From: Cycas panzhihuaensis
Taxonomy: Eukaryota; Cycadophyta
Direction: 5' to 3'
DNA length: 64,000 bases
Assembly: GCA_023213395.1 (NCBI GenBank)
Contig: CM041465.1
Span: 159,223,741-159,287,740, forward strand
The notes below the pieces were generated by a model. That model was not told where the DNA came from. It did no database searches and saw only the letters and a program-made list of their open reading frames with translations. The translations under genes were made by a program, and so were the position numbers. Positions 1-10,924 of the stretch are shown here, piece by piece; the first letter of the stretch is position 1, and each line of letters opens with the position of its first letter.

Positions 1-1200
1 GATAACGCCATTGTCTATTATTTCTTTGACTGCCATGAAATAAATCCAATGCCAACACCAAACAGATATCCAATAGTGGACTTTCAATCATTAGAATCTC
101 CTCCCTAATCAACACCCATGTAACCATGCAACTGTATCTCTTCACCTCAATGGTATTCAAGACTAAGATTGATTGTCCCTTTTAAATACTTTAGAATCTG
201 CTTTGTAGCAACCAAATGAAGTTCTTGAGGATTTTGCATGTAGTGGGAAACTAACCTGATAGCGTATGCGATATCAGGTCTGGTATGAGTTAAATAGATT
301 AGACTCCTTACCAACTAGCAATACTTTGTGGTATCTATAGAGGGCTTGGCCATATCCTTCTGCAACTTAGCACCTTTTACATATGGTGTTGTAACTAGTT
401 TACAATTATGCATTCTAAATTTCTCCAATAAGTTCTTCATATACTGTGACTATAACAACATGATCTTATCATCCATCTACCTGACCTACATGCCTAAGAA
501 GTAGTGAAGTCTCCCAAGGTTTATCATGTTAAATGAAGCTCCTAGATTGGATTTGACTTTAGCAATAGCCTTGCCATAGTTACCGTTGATGACCAAATCA
601 TCCACATACACCACATAAGCAACTATTAAAGTCCCTCTTCTCTTCACATACAGATTCAGGTTGAGTTTTAAAATCTCGAAACCTTCATCTTTGAACTTCC
701 CATCAATCTTTACATACCAAGCATGAGGTGCTTGTTTTAGGCCCTAGATTGACTTCTTTAGATGACAAACAAGGTGATCATAGCTATCCTTAATGAATCC
801 TAGAGGCTATGACATATATATCTCCTCCTTTAGATCTCCATTAAGGAATGCAGACTTTACATCCATCTGATGTAACTCCTAACCGTAAGTTGCTACTAAG
901 GAAATGAGCAAATGGACCATTGCCATTCTAGAGACTAGTGCAAATGTCTCCTAATAGTCAATTTCTTCTTTTTGCTTAAATCCTTATGCAATAAGTCTGG
1001 CCTTAAACTTGTCCACCTCTCGATTAGAGTGAAACTTTATCTTGTAGACCCACTTGTATCCTTTAAGATTCTTCATCATAGGTAATGGAACTAAATCCCA
1101 TGTGTCATTCTTTAATAGAGAACTATACTCCTCCTCCATTATATCTCTCTATCTTGGATCTCCTTTTACTTCATCGAATGAATTAGGATCACTGTAGTCA
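1..1200 (-). pseudogene. copia-1 reverse transcriptase / RNase H part of pol (degenerate)
   Basis: Minus-strand translation gives a copia RT broken into short frames. The catalytic YVDDL box is intact at about 594-608. Around 730-1150 the usual upstream blocks can be followed: the conserved YGLKQAPRAWY-like block (about 700-770), the D-V-K-x-A-F-L-N-G segment (about 845-870) and the K-W-V-F-K segment (about 1030-1060). The part nearest position 1 enters the RT/RNase H connection, and RNase H itself runs off the window. Numerous stops, many at former CAG/TGG codons, exclude a functional product. The product would have been the polymerase that copies the element RNA in cytoplasmic virus-like particles. 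Confidence 0.8.
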
Positions 1201-1499
1201 TCAGTGTCTACCATTAGAGTTTGACTAGTATGTTGACTTCGTATTCTTTGATCATCAATTAAGGTATGCATTGCCATATTAGAATCTTCTAGAGTTTTCC
1301 TTTCCCGTAAAGTTATTGAAGGACATTTTGTTATAGGTACTTCAACTCACAATGGATCCTCACTATTATTACTCATCCCAGTTGATCCTACTTCCTCAAG
1401 TGTTCCAGTGATTGGCTCATTGTCCTCTTTACTTGATGAATATGGGAATGGGAGAAAGAGGGGGGGGGGAGGGATAAAAAGGTCCTCTGATGATCTGTC

Positions 1500-2440
1500 A
1501 GCATGATATATCAATGTCTCAACAAATTTTACATCCTAATTAACCATAATCTTCTTCCCTTATGGATCCCATAGTCTTTAGGCTTTATTCTTAGTGAAAT
1601 ATCCCATGAATATGTACTTTAGAATTTTTTGATCCAACTTCTTATGAGTATCATCTGGGATGTGGGCATATGCAATACACCCAAATGTTCTTAAATGGCT
1701 AATGAATGGTCCCTATTTCTTCAAGGGTTATACTACAAGCTGCTTGAGTGGGTGCCCAATTCAAAATATAAACAACAGTCACCACAACTTCTACCCAAAA
1801 CTTTGGTGGTAGGATTTTAGTGTGTACTATACACCTTGCCATCTCTATCATGGTACATTTTTCTCTTTTAGTAACTCCATTCTATTATAGGGTATACAGG
1901 GTTATAAATTCTCACTTTATACCATGATTACGATAGAACTAATTGAATGCATGGTTGTCGTATTCCTTGCTCTTATTACTTCTTAATGACTTTATTTCCT
2001 TATCACATTCATTTTTAACCATTATTTTCTAGTCATAAAAGTGATCAAACACATCTAACTTATTCTTAAGAAAGAAAACCCATGCTTTCTTAGTGTAGTC
2101 ATCTAAAAATATAAGGGTATAATGAGCTCTAGATATTGAAGGATTAGGAAGAGGACTCATTATATATAAATGTATAAGTTCTAGCTTTTCCTTGGCTCTT
2201 CAGGCATTACCCCTAGAAAAAGGGTAGTGGTGGTGCTTACACTACATACACCCTTTATATATACTGTCTGAGTAGGTAACTGATAATAATCCTTCCACCA
2301 TCTTCAACCTCTTTAGTAGTGTAATACTCCTGTAATTAAGGTTCCCTAGGCATTTGTGCCATAACTTACTCATGTCATCCACATTGGAAACAAAGCTATA
2401 GGACTTCTTCTAAGATTGAAACTTCTCAAATACCCACAAG
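1500..2440 (-). pseudogene. copia-1 integrase (degenerate)
   Basis: Positions of about 1500-1800 translate in pieces to the integrase C-terminal region (P-H-S-x-H-L-R-x-F-G-like block, then the F-x-G-Y-S and R-D-V motifs). About 1850-2200 covers the DDE core, and about 2200-2420 the H-L-N/C-x-x-C zinc-binding region before it. Reading continuity is lost every few dozen codons. The domain follows RT in minus-strand coordinates exactly as in copia-2, where the same blocks are clearer. A 10-G run at 1460-1469 lies in the hydrophilic linker between integrase and RT. No functional protein can be made. Confidence 0.7.
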
Positions 2441-2835
2441 TTGTCCCTAACTTTCCCAGTAGTTATGACATCAAAGTTCTATTTTGGATCCTTAATTAGG
2501 AATTTGTCATTATAGAGCTCCACCTTCATACCTTATTTGCAGATCTCCCAGGCTGAAAGAAGGCTCAACTGCATCTTTGGTACATAATATACCTCGATAA
2601 TTATACCTCATGCAGTGGAAACTTTGCCAATACCTTTTACTAGAAAAATACAAGTATCTCCAAGGATAATCTCAACACCATTCTGATTTGAAGTTATTGT
2701 ATCAAAGTTTTGCCTTTGGTAAGAAATGTGCTTCTGCACTCTAGAGCCAACGACCCAATAATCTTTCTTATCTGACTCGATTGATAAGGCTTTTACTCAA
2801 ATGTAATGAGTAGTAATGTTCTTCCTTTTATCATC
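2441..2835 (-). pseudogene. copia-1 aspartic protease (degenerate)
   Basis: Between the zinc knuckle and the integrase, the minus strand reads as a retropepsin-like stretch: the D-x-W-x-x-x-S-G entry region at about 2740-2790, then an L-G-D motif and a Y-V-P motif near 2590. The catalytic D-S-G is not recognisable; a V-G-S-like string stands in its place. The call therefore rests on position and on the flanking LGD/YVP motifs shared with other copia proteases. Confidence 0.55.
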
Positions 2836-3621
2836 CTAATTGACTTTACACTTGTCACAATACTTGAACCAACAATTCTTCTCGCAATGACTATCTTTTT
2901 TACAGTAATTGCATTTCCCGTTGAACTTCTTTTTGTTGTGCAAACTTTCTTCTGACCTCTGTGTGATTTTCTCCTCCTTAGTGGCCTCCTTCCTCTGCAT
3001 TTTCATGGCTAGGGCCTGACTTGAACTAGAACCTCTAAGCATACCATGATATTTGAGCTTGGCATCCTCCACTAGAATCAGGTTCTTAAGCCCATCAAAT
3101 GTCTTTGCTTCCATTACTTCATTCCTACCATAAATGGTCTAGAATATGGCAAAGGTAGTTGGCAGTTTTGACATAATTATTGCAAATAGAAACGTATTAT
3201 CAATCAAGTTTAGCTTCAGTTCCTCTAGCTTATTCTTCAAGTCTATAATCTTATTAAGGTAGGAGTTAATATTGTTCTCATACTCTATATGCAAGTTGAG
3301 TAACTCCAACATTAGTGCAAGATGCCTATTTGTCAGCTTCTTTTCAAATATATTATATAGTTTTATCTATATCTCATCTGGTTTGTCTAGATTATGAACC
3401 AACACTCTTTGGTCCAGTGTCAGTGATATTTTCAATAGTCACATGGCTATAAATTTCTTCTCTTTGAGATGAATTCACTCCTTATGGTCTAATAGAATAA
3501 TGTCCACTTTCACCTCAGTAATACCCTAGAGTTGATTCACCATAAAAATAAGCTCCATATTGGCCTTCCACTTGTTGAAATTATTATCATTGAAGATAAG
3601 TTTAGGCATAATATGCTCCAT
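2836..3621 (-). pseudogene. copia-1 gag with CCHC zinc knuckle
   Basis: The most likely start is the ATG at 3621-3619 (minus). It opens a copia gag beginning M-E-H-I-M-P-K-L and containing the N-F-x-x-W-K-A-N-M-E-x motif of the UBN2-type gag domain. The last open segment, 3114-2836 (92 codons), ends with a complete nucleocapsid knuckle, C-x2-C-x4-H-x4-C (CNYCKKDSHCEKNC), followed by a second C-x2-C pair. Gag packages element RNA. The upstream part is broken by stops at former CAG/TGG codons. The knuckle here is better preserved than in copia-2 or copia-5. Confidence 0.8.
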
Positions 3622-5314
3622 CTCTAGAAATAGGCTTCGTATGATTTAAAGGAAACTAAAGATGATCATCTGTAGAATAAAATACATCCATGTGTCTTCC
3701 TCTGGCTGATGAGCATGCTTCCAAGGGCATCCAACACTAACTATACCCACGTTAAGTGAGCCATAGACTATTTTTCCCTCACCAACTATTGACAAACAAC
3801 CTTAAATAGCCATGTAAATGTCATAACTAACATAAATAAAGGTTTAGAAAAATGTGCTCCAAATCAAAGGATGGCTCAACAAGCGATGATGCACGGACTC
3901 TAAGTAAAACAACCACAATAATCCTTCTCGATCCACCCTAAAAATGGCTAATGAGAGGTCTTGAATAATTCAAATAACTTCACACTATGTTAAAATATGT
4001 CCCATCAATAGTATAAAGGGTCCCTTTTATATTTTTACATTGAGGGGAATATGCCAAAAGGTATATTCTAAAGTTTATGACTTTTTAAAAAAGGGTCATG
4101 GCTTTTCACTTAAAGCACATGTTGTAAATCAAGTTACAACATATACTAAGCTTTCATCAACCAAAGTGATATCAAATATTATTGATATATGACTTTTGAT
4201 ATCTCAATTTCTCTCCCATAGCCATTTAAACTATTGTGGTATCCACAGCTTTCATTGTAAATTAGTTAGACTGGCACTGGTTATTACGGGTTTGCACTCA
4301 CTCGTACAATTAGTACACAACCTAGATAGAGCCCAACCACCTCTAAATAAGCCTAGCTAGTATGTATAAGCTCCTAGCCACAAGGAAAGACACCTAGCTA
4401 AGGAGAGAGGTGCTCATCTAAGAGGAAATGCGTCCAACCACCAATAATCAACACTTAATTAATAATAATAATGCCCAACCATCATAAAACAACGTACATA
4501 TAGTGTGAAAAATACCCAGCCATCATTAATCAACACTTAGACAGTGAGCAAAGTGCCCAACTATCATTAATTAGCACTCAGATAGTGAGGAAAAGTGTCC
4601 AAACATACTATAGTATACTTGCCTAGCTTTAGTATAGTTGTAACAAGTTTAAATCATGTACACACATCTCCTAAATAGTGAATAATCAACCCAACTATCA
4701 CTTAGCACATAGATGTAGGCTCAAAAATGTGTTTTTAGCAAAGATATGGGGTCACATACCCAAAAAAGAGGCACTACAACTCAAAATTATAACAAAAGAT
4801 GCTTGGGGCTACTATATACATACTCTAATCTCAATATAGAGGGTTGAAAATGTTTTAAGAAGGCTCCAATCTCTCCCTTATATAGACTAGTCATATGTAT
4901 ATCTAAAAAACAACATCCCTTTTTTGAATTTTATAGTGTTTTTAATGGGTAAATAGCCAACTTATGTGTACACTTTGATAGATGTCCTTAAAGTCATAGA
5001 ATCACCATTAATACATGCTTCATTGGATTGAATTACTACTACAAGTCTTTAAATGACTTCAGATGACCCCCAACGAGCTAACTCCAACCACACATGTGGT
5101 CTTCACACTTGAGTATTAACTCCAATGAATCCTTATTCTCCATTGAATAATGAATTTTATATCTTCAACCACCACTAATTCATTATGCCTGCTTTTGTAT
5201 GTTGCTGGGGTTGACGAAACCTCAAGACTCATCTTGGGTTAGACATTGTTACCTGATAACCAATGATCCCATTGCCCTGCTCAACATCAAGCTTCAACTA
5301 TGTAGGACACTATG
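3622..5314 (-). other. copia-1 leader, non-coding
   Basis: 1.7 kb between PBS and gag start, with no supported ORF on either strand. It holds the 41-bp tandem repeat described separately and AT-rich filler. The length is typical of plant copia elements with an extended untranslated leader. Confidence 0.7.
4431..4595. repeat. 41-bp tandem repeat, four degenerate copies
   Basis: Units start at 4431, 4472, 4513 and 4554 (41, 41, 41 and 42 bp). Each begins with a (G/C)CCCAACCATCA-like core, runs through ATCAACACTTA and ends in AGTGAGCAAAG-like sequence. A weaker related unit may precede it at about 4391-4430. It lies inside the copia-1 leader. Confidence 0.8.
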
Positions 5315-5326
5315 GCTTTGATACCA
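5315..5326 (-). promoter_or_regulatory. copia-1 primer binding site
   Basis: The minus strand reads TGGTATCAAAGC, one mismatch from TGGTATCAGAGC, the complement of the plant initiator-Met tRNA 3' end. It lies 4 bp inside the 5' LTR boundary, so it fixes the orientation of the element and the inner LTR edge. Confidence 0.85.
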
Positions 5327-5330
5327 TATT

Positions 5331-5698
5331 TGAGAATATAAAATCATATACAAATATTTCCATTTATAGAATCTTTAACCATACACAATAAGTAAATAAG
5401 AGAGTACACATAGAAAATAGATGCATAGTATATAAGATTTACATGTGAAGACCCTTTTAGGAAAAAACCCATCACAAAAGGATCCTTTATGGATCACATT
5501 GATTATTTCACAATTAATTGATACAATGATTTGTATAATACACAAGGGCTTAGGGCACTTATATTCTTCTAAGAGGTATCACCTAATTAGGGTTATGACC
5601 CTCTGAATAAGTTACACCTTTTGGCTTTGTACCTTTTCACCTAATTAAACCATATTAATATTAATTAAGTGGCTTAATAATGAATTACTATGCTAACA
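5331..5698 (-). mobile_element. copia-1 5' LTR
   Basis: On the minus strand this 368-bp segment starts TGTTAGCATAG and ends TATTCTCA, giving TG...CA termini, and is followed by the PBS. No partner LTR is in the window, so the outer boundary rests on the TG terminus only. Confidence 0.75.
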
Positions 5699-6532
5699 TT
5701 GAGTTTCATTTTATAATAGGTTTTATCCTTTATTACTTCACTTTTTTGAGTCATTATTTAGCAGGTGTGGAGGTTTATTTACCTAACATTATGTTTGAGA
5801 TGGAAGCAGGACCTAGTGGTAGATTGATGATGAGGAGCTATTAAATGATGAGACATGGATTGCAACCCCATATTTCATTGATAGTTGAAGACTTATAGGA
5901 TGATTAAAGATCATGGATCAACATGCTAGTCAAAGCTTGAGATAGATACCAACATTCTAGCGAGTGTTAATTCAAAATGTAGAGTTATATTGAAATAAAG
6001 AACCTAGTTAGTTTACAAGTTTAAAGACTTGTTATGTAGGTGACCTCTTGTCGAAGAAGGATTTAAGTATGACGAGACATTTACATTAGTTTCTATATTA
6101 TTTGTCCATTTAATCCTTAATTTTTAGTAGCTTTAGATAGTTAGGTATCATATCACATCATGTCAGCATTCCTTAATAGAGACTTAAAGAAGAGATTCAC
6201 AACCTCTTGGTTTAGTCAAAGGAATATGGTTGAGTTATATAGATAAAGTATCAGGTGTAGAGAGAACTGTATGGTTGTAGGTCTATTGGAGTATTCTAAA
6301 GAATTGATCACATACAAGGCATAACACCATTACATTTGAGTGAAGATCATATCAAGGAAGATGTAGGTTAAGATTATCTAAGTGGATATCGACTTATAGG
6401 CATATTCACTAAGCTTAAACTAAAGATTGCTATATTGACATTCGTGTATATTGGGTTGGGTAAGGTTATCTTTGAGAGGGGAACTATTCCTAATAATAAT
6501 CCTTGTTACCCCACATTTACATTAAGAGGGGA

Positions 6533-6852
6533 TGCTATAATATGTATACATACTAACTAATATAAATGGGGCCCTATTTATGTGCCTAATTATATGGAAA
6601 ATATTCTTGAATGGTGAGTTGATGGATGCAAATATGTATTGATATTTTAGCACTTTAGATCTATAAATATAGATCAAAATCCAACCTTATATAACATCAT
6701 TTTATCAATATGTGATTAATATTATTTATGAGTTTTCACCCATAAGGGTTTCCCATGACAATCTAGTGTCCTGTGTGATCTATTTCTGCTTGATATCTGC
6801 TTGATGTAAAAGATAATGTTGACCTTATTTACTCTATTTGTATTTCCTAACA
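6533..6852 (+). mobile_element. 3' LTR of the plus-strand copia remnant
   Basis: TGCTATAATATG...CCTAACA, 320 bp, directly after the purine-rich stretch TTAAGAGGGGA at 6522-6532 (PPT). It contains a TATA element at 6662-6669 and a leader-like ending. No partner LTR was found. Confidence 0.7.
6658..6675. promoter_or_regulatory. TATA box inside an 18-bp perfect palindrome
   Basis: GATCTATAAATATAGATC: 8-bp arms around AA, with TATAAATA at its centre, within the 3' LTR at 6533-6852. It is the probable core promoter of this LTR. Confidence 0.6.
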
Positions 6853-8067
6853 ACTAAAAATAAGGTGTTCTTTTAGAAGTTTATCTTGTTTAATATAAAA
6901 ATATATTTTATATGTGGTCTTATTTAATAAATAAGGTTTCTTTTTAATAACAATAAAAAATAATTTGAAATTGAAATGAAATAAACCCCTTTTTAAATGA
7001 AATAAATATGGAACAAATGCGTTTTTAAATTCATATAAATAAGCTCTAAAGTGATATGAAATATAAAGAAATAAAAGAGCATTTAAAATAAGCTTTTAAG
7101 ATGTAATAATATGCACTCTATGTAAGTCTTTACAAGTGCAATAAGATAGCCTTAAATAAATCTTTAAAATAAGCTTTAAGAATGAAGTAAATTGACCTTT
7201 CAATGAGCTAAATGAGCTTAATATGAGCTTTAAAATAAAAATAAATAAGCTGGAAATGAAACAAAATAAACTTGAAGCTTTGAAATAAAATGAGGTAAAG
7301 GTTAGAAAGCTCTTTATATGTGAAATAATGTCCAAATATTGTCTTCTTCTTTAAGAGGTAAATCTCTACTAAATTCTACAAAAAAAACATGTGTAATCCT
7401 TAAAAAGCAAAATGAAAGTTGCCAAAAGTAGATTAGTATCTTGATAAGATATAAATATGCTTGAATAGAATTATTAAATAGCTCAAAAATAATGCAGAAA
7501 ACTTAAACTTAGGTCAAATAAAAGGACTAAATTTAGTAACCTCAAATACCTATAAAATAACTTCAAATCATAATGAAAATAACTTTAGTACGAAGATCGC
7601 TGAACCAACTTTTTGACAGATCCAACCATTCAAAAAGTAGACTCTTAGATCAAAATATATAAGAAAAGTAGCAAAGATAACTTCTTATGATGAAAAACTA
7701 AAGAGGGTGGGGGGGGGGGGGGGGGGGTGTGTTAAGCCCCTTTTACTAGAGGCCCTGGTCACTTAAGTGGTGCATATGACTAGTTGCTAGCCTAGGAAGG
7801 GCGCTAGTATACTCCAAAGAATATTAAAAATAATTTAACCTATTAAAATCTAAATCTATTAAAAATAACTCATTTAATTTTGAAATCTACCTCCTTTTAA
7901 ACTAAAACAAGGTCATATGAGGGGCTAATAGGACCAAATGCTAAGATCAAAAGGGGTTAAATAAAGCCCAAACTCTAAATAATATTAAATTTAATTAAAT
8001 TTAACTAAACTTTATAAATATTGATAAATAAAAAATGAAAAATTAAGAAAACAATGTCTGTGTAGTC
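6853..8067 (-). other. Leader module, copy A (left part), non-coding
   Basis: AT-rich, with no supported ORF. Read on the minus strand it is homologous to parts of the copia-2 leader (about 13300-15440) and of the gag-only element leader (about 20740-22200). A shared landmark is a block reading AACCCCT...GATC/AGCTT...TGACC next to a long homopolymer. It is therefore the leader of another element of the same family, cut at 8067 by the insertion of copia-2 and resuming at 17750. Confidence 0.6.
7709..7727. repeat. Uninterrupted run of 19 G
   Basis: G19 within leader copy A. The equivalent place in the copia-2 leader (about 15180-15235) is an A-rich tract. In the gag-only element it is a T-rich tract at about 20930-20950 on the opposite strand. 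Confidence 0.95.
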
Positions 8068-8393
8068 TGATGGATTTAGAGGAGCAGAGTAGGATGTTAG
8101 ATCGAATACATTTTGAGAAAACAAGTGATTTCTAAATATCAATGATGTTAAAAAATAACAGGGAGGTATTCCCACCCTTTAAATAGAGTTTTGGGGAGGT
8201 AATAAGTGCCATCACCTAGCTTATACGTGAGACTCTAGGTGCCCTAGGGAGCCTCAATACGCATATCTTAATAAAGTAACGTCAGCTCTTGGTGGCTATT
8301 ATGAGACTCTAGGTGCCCTAGGGAGCCTCAAAGGTGGCTTTGAGGGGCCCTAGGTGCATAAGTATTTTAATAGCATTGGGGTTAGTCCCAACA
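8068..8393 (-). mobile_element. copia-2 3' LTR
   Basis: 326 bp; on the minus strand it runs TGTTGGGACTAACCCC...GAATCCATCA-like end. It contains a 30-bp direct repeat (8228-8257 and 8302-8331, beginning TGAGACTCTAGGTGCC). The 5' LTR has only one such copy, with an AT-rich insert near the other position. Confidence 0.9.
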
Positions 8394-8404
8394 TTCTCCC
8401 CCAT
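8394..8404 (-). other. copia-2 polypurine tract
   Basis: Minus strand ATGGGGGAGAA immediately upstream of the 3' LTR TGTTGG: the plus-strand DNA primer of reverse transcription. Confidence 0.85.
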
Positions 8405-9080
8405 AAGCCTAATGTGTACAACTCCCAGATTTTCTCTGAACTTCTCAAATTTGATCTTTCTGAAATCCTTTATAAAAATATCTACTATATGATCCTCGGT
8501 GCTATAATAAGCTAACTCAATCTCATCTGCTTGTACAAGTTCTTAAATAAAGTGGTGTTGAGTCTCAATATGTTTTGTTCTACCATGGAATACCAGATTT
8601 TTAGCTATTTGGATAGTGCTTTGATTGTCACACCAAATTCGAGTGGAACCTTGTTGTTTAATATGAAAATCTTATAAAAGTCTTCTTAGCCATATTAATT
8701 CATAATCTCCTGTAACTACAACTTTATACTTTGCCTCAGTTGTGTATAAGGAAATGGTATTTTACTTTTTTGTACTCCAAGCTACTACTACTAATCCTAT
8801 ACTAAATACATAACCCGTTGTAGACTTTCTAGTATCAACATCACTTGACCAATCTAAATCTATATAGCCAATTAACTAAAATTTTAAGGTGGCTTTATAA
8901 TATAACCCAAAATTTGGAGTTCTTTTAAGGTATCAAAGGATTCTTTTGGCATATTGCCAATGAGACGTCTTTGGATCCTGCATGAACCTGGGCACAACAC
9001 TGATTAAATATGTTACATTTGGTCAAGTAGATGTTAAATATATTAGGCTACTAATGAGCTATCTATAGAGAGTGGGATCA
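8405..9080 (-). pseudogene. copia-2 RNase H (degenerate)
   Basis: Minus strand between RT and PPT. The copia RNase H blocks can be followed in broken frames: W-S-x-K-K-Q/S-x-V-A-x-S-T-x-E-A-E-Y near 8690-8780, the D-N-x-S-A/x-I block near 8610-8640, and the C-terminal A-D-x-x-T-K-type end near 8470-8500. The equivalent stretch of copia-5 (39148-39471) is better preserved and supports the assignment. Stops at many former CAG/TGG codons show that it is inactive. Confidence 0.7.
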
Positions 9081-9960
9081 ATCGAAGTTGAATAATCTGT
9101 CTTAGATAATTTTATTCCAATTTCTGCTGGAATTATCAATGGTTTATAATTTTTTATTCTAAATCTTTGTAGTAGATCTAATATATATTTGTATTGAGAG
9201 ATGAAGATTCGTTATTTGCCCTGTCAGACTTCCAATTCTAGGAAGTAATGCATGAGGCCTAAGTCTATCATCTCGAATTCCTTATATATAGAATCTTTAA
9301 ACTAATGTAAAAGATGGGAGTCATTTCTGGTATAAATTAAATCATCTACATAGAGACCTACAATTAAGATTGAACTTCTTTTGATTTGAGTGTTTAAGTT
9401 TGGATTTGCTTGAGATCTTTCAAACCTTTGATATCTAAAATTCTTGTTTATGTGAGAATACCAAGCCTTGGGTGTTTGTTTTAGACCATATAATTCCTTT
9501 CTTAATTTGTACACTTTGTTTTCTTCCCCCCTGACTTCAAAACCAATGGGTTGAGTGACATACATGTCTTCTTTGACATAACTATTTAGGAAAGCACTTT
9601 TCACATTCATTTGATAAGCTTTCCAACCTATTTAGGTGGCTAAACTCATCATCATTTGAACATATTCCATCCTAGCGATAGGGCAAAATGTTTTTGTATA
9701 GTCTATGCCTTCTCTTTAGGCATATTTTTTTGCGACCAATCTAGCTTTGTATTTATTGATGGAACCATTTGAGTGAAACTTAGTCTTATAGACCCATTTA
9801 GTGTCGATAGCTTTCTTCTTTAGTGGTAAGACTACGAGTTCCTAAGTATCATTCTTAATAATAGACTTATATTCCTCTTTCATGGATTTTTACCAACATT
9901 CATGTCGATTAGCCTCATTAAAGGTTTGAGGCTTATGAATTTCAAGTACCTTGCTCATTA
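9081..9960 (-). pseudogene. copia-2 reverse transcriptase
   Basis: The clearest open part is 9610-9302 (102 codons). It begins M-N-V-K-S-A-F-L-N (normally D-V-K-x-A-F-L-N), continues through Y-V-T-Q-P-x-G-F and L-Y-G-L-K-Q-T-P-K-A-W-Y, and ends with an intact catalytic Y-V-D-D-L near 9340-9355. Upstream, 9790-9880 carries the K-W-V-x-K region. The initial D of the D-V-K motif, a catalytic residue, is N here. Downstream thumb and connection are broken. It would synthesise cDNA from element RNA. Confidence 0.85.
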
Positions 9961-10204
9961 GGACAAAGTTGACCCTACGAGAGCGTGTGGATCTCCTATT
10001 ATTATCCAAGATATTTCCCAAGTCATGGTTACGATGAACCCATTTGGGTAGATGTTGTGGTGGAGGTTGAGATGAAGTTCCCTCCCTAGTTGATTTTTGG
10101 ATACTTCTCCACATAGGAGGCACATATTTAGATTTACTTGATGTGTCAAATTTAATGGCAATCTCCTTCTGCTTTTCTTGATTGTCTTAATAGTAGGTGT
10201 CTTC
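9961..10204 (-). pseudogene. copia-2 integrase-RT linker
   Basis: Hydrophilic linker, open in part as 10123-9890. It is rich in S, T, R and Q and contains W-V-H-R-N-H-D-L-G-N-I-L-D, the variable acidic/basic spacer normal between integrase and RT in this family. The same sequence (E-x-x-N-R-H-x-C-W, then the start of the RT module) is seen at 62014-62300 in copia-6, where the gypsy element interrupts it. Confidence 0.6.
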
Positions 10205-10924
10205 TTAAAACTTGACGTCCCTACTCACCATAACTTTTCTTGATTTCAGATCATAGACTTTGTAGGATTTAGAAGATTCACTATATCCAATAAAAATATA
10301 TTTGATACTATGGTCATCTAACTTGGTTCTTCTTTGATCAGGAATATGGGCATATGCTAGACATTCAAATACCCTGAGATGGTGTATACTTGGTTTATAA
10401 CTAGTCCATGCTTCTTCTAAAGTTTTCCATCTAAGCACTTTGGTGGAGCATCTATTGAGGAGGTAGACGATTGTATGAACTACTTCAGCCCAAAATTCAT
10501 GGCCTAAGTTCTTATCCTTAAGCATACATCATGCCATTTTAATAATAGTTCAATTCTTTCTTTCCACTACCTCATTTTGTTCTAGGGTATAGGGGTTGGC
10601 AAATTGTCTCCTTATCCCATGGTGGATATAATAGTCCTTGAAAGCATTAGATGTAAACTCTCCTCCATTATCTGATCATAGAGAAAGGATGTGATATCTA
10701 CTTTATCTCTCAACAAAGGTTTTAAAGTCAACAAAGTGGTCAAAAGCATCTAATTTATATCTTAGAAAGAAAATCCATGTCTTTCTTGTGAAGTCATCAA
10801 TAAATGTGAGAAAGTATTTTTCACCTATTAAGGAGGGAGTAGTCATTGTTCTACAAATGTCTATGTATACTAGTTGAAGAGAGGCAGATGCTCGATGGCT
10901 AAAATCTAGAAAGATTTATCTATG
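10205..10924 (-). pseudogene. copia-2 integrase core and C-terminal region
   Basis: 10525-10205 is open for 106 codons: F-W-A-E-V-V-H-T, L-N-R-C-S-T-K, P-S-I-H-H-L-R-V-F, the F-I-G-Y-S-E-S-S-K-S-Y-K-V-Y box and R-D-V-K-F. These are the copia integrase C-terminal landmarks. The DDE core lies in 10530-10900 but is interrupted (Q-N-G-V/A-E region near 10570-10600). Integrase would insert the cDNA into nuclear DNA. It cannot be functional here. Confidence 0.8.

Larger units (their letters stand above)
1..5698 (-). mobile_element. copia-1: Ty1/copia retrotransposon, 3' end outside window
   Basis: Read on the minus strand the order is 5' LTR (5331-5698), PBS (5315-5326), leader, gag with a zinc knuckle, degenerate protease, integrase, reverse transcriptase and the start of RNase H at the left window edge. 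This is the canonical copia order, with integrase before RT. The 3' part of RNase H and the 3' LTR lie beyond position 1. Many in-frame stops (mostly TAG/TAA) show that the copy is dead. The same family recurs as copia-2, copia-5 and copia-6. Confidence 0.9.
5699..6852 (+). mobile_element. Copia remnant (plus strand), internally deleted
   Basis: From about 5990 to 6240 the plus strand gives, in broken frames, a copia RT N-terminal half: K-F-K-x-L-L near 6020, E-G-F-K-Y-D-E-T-F at about 6050-6085, and A-F-L-N-R-D-L-K-E at about 6165-6200. After a deletion of most of RT, the RNase H terminus follows (D-H-I-K-E-D near 6340, then a G-I-F-T-K motif at about 6400). The fragment then passes into a 3' LTR at 6533. 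Copia-1 lies directly at its left edge. Confidence 0.75.
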
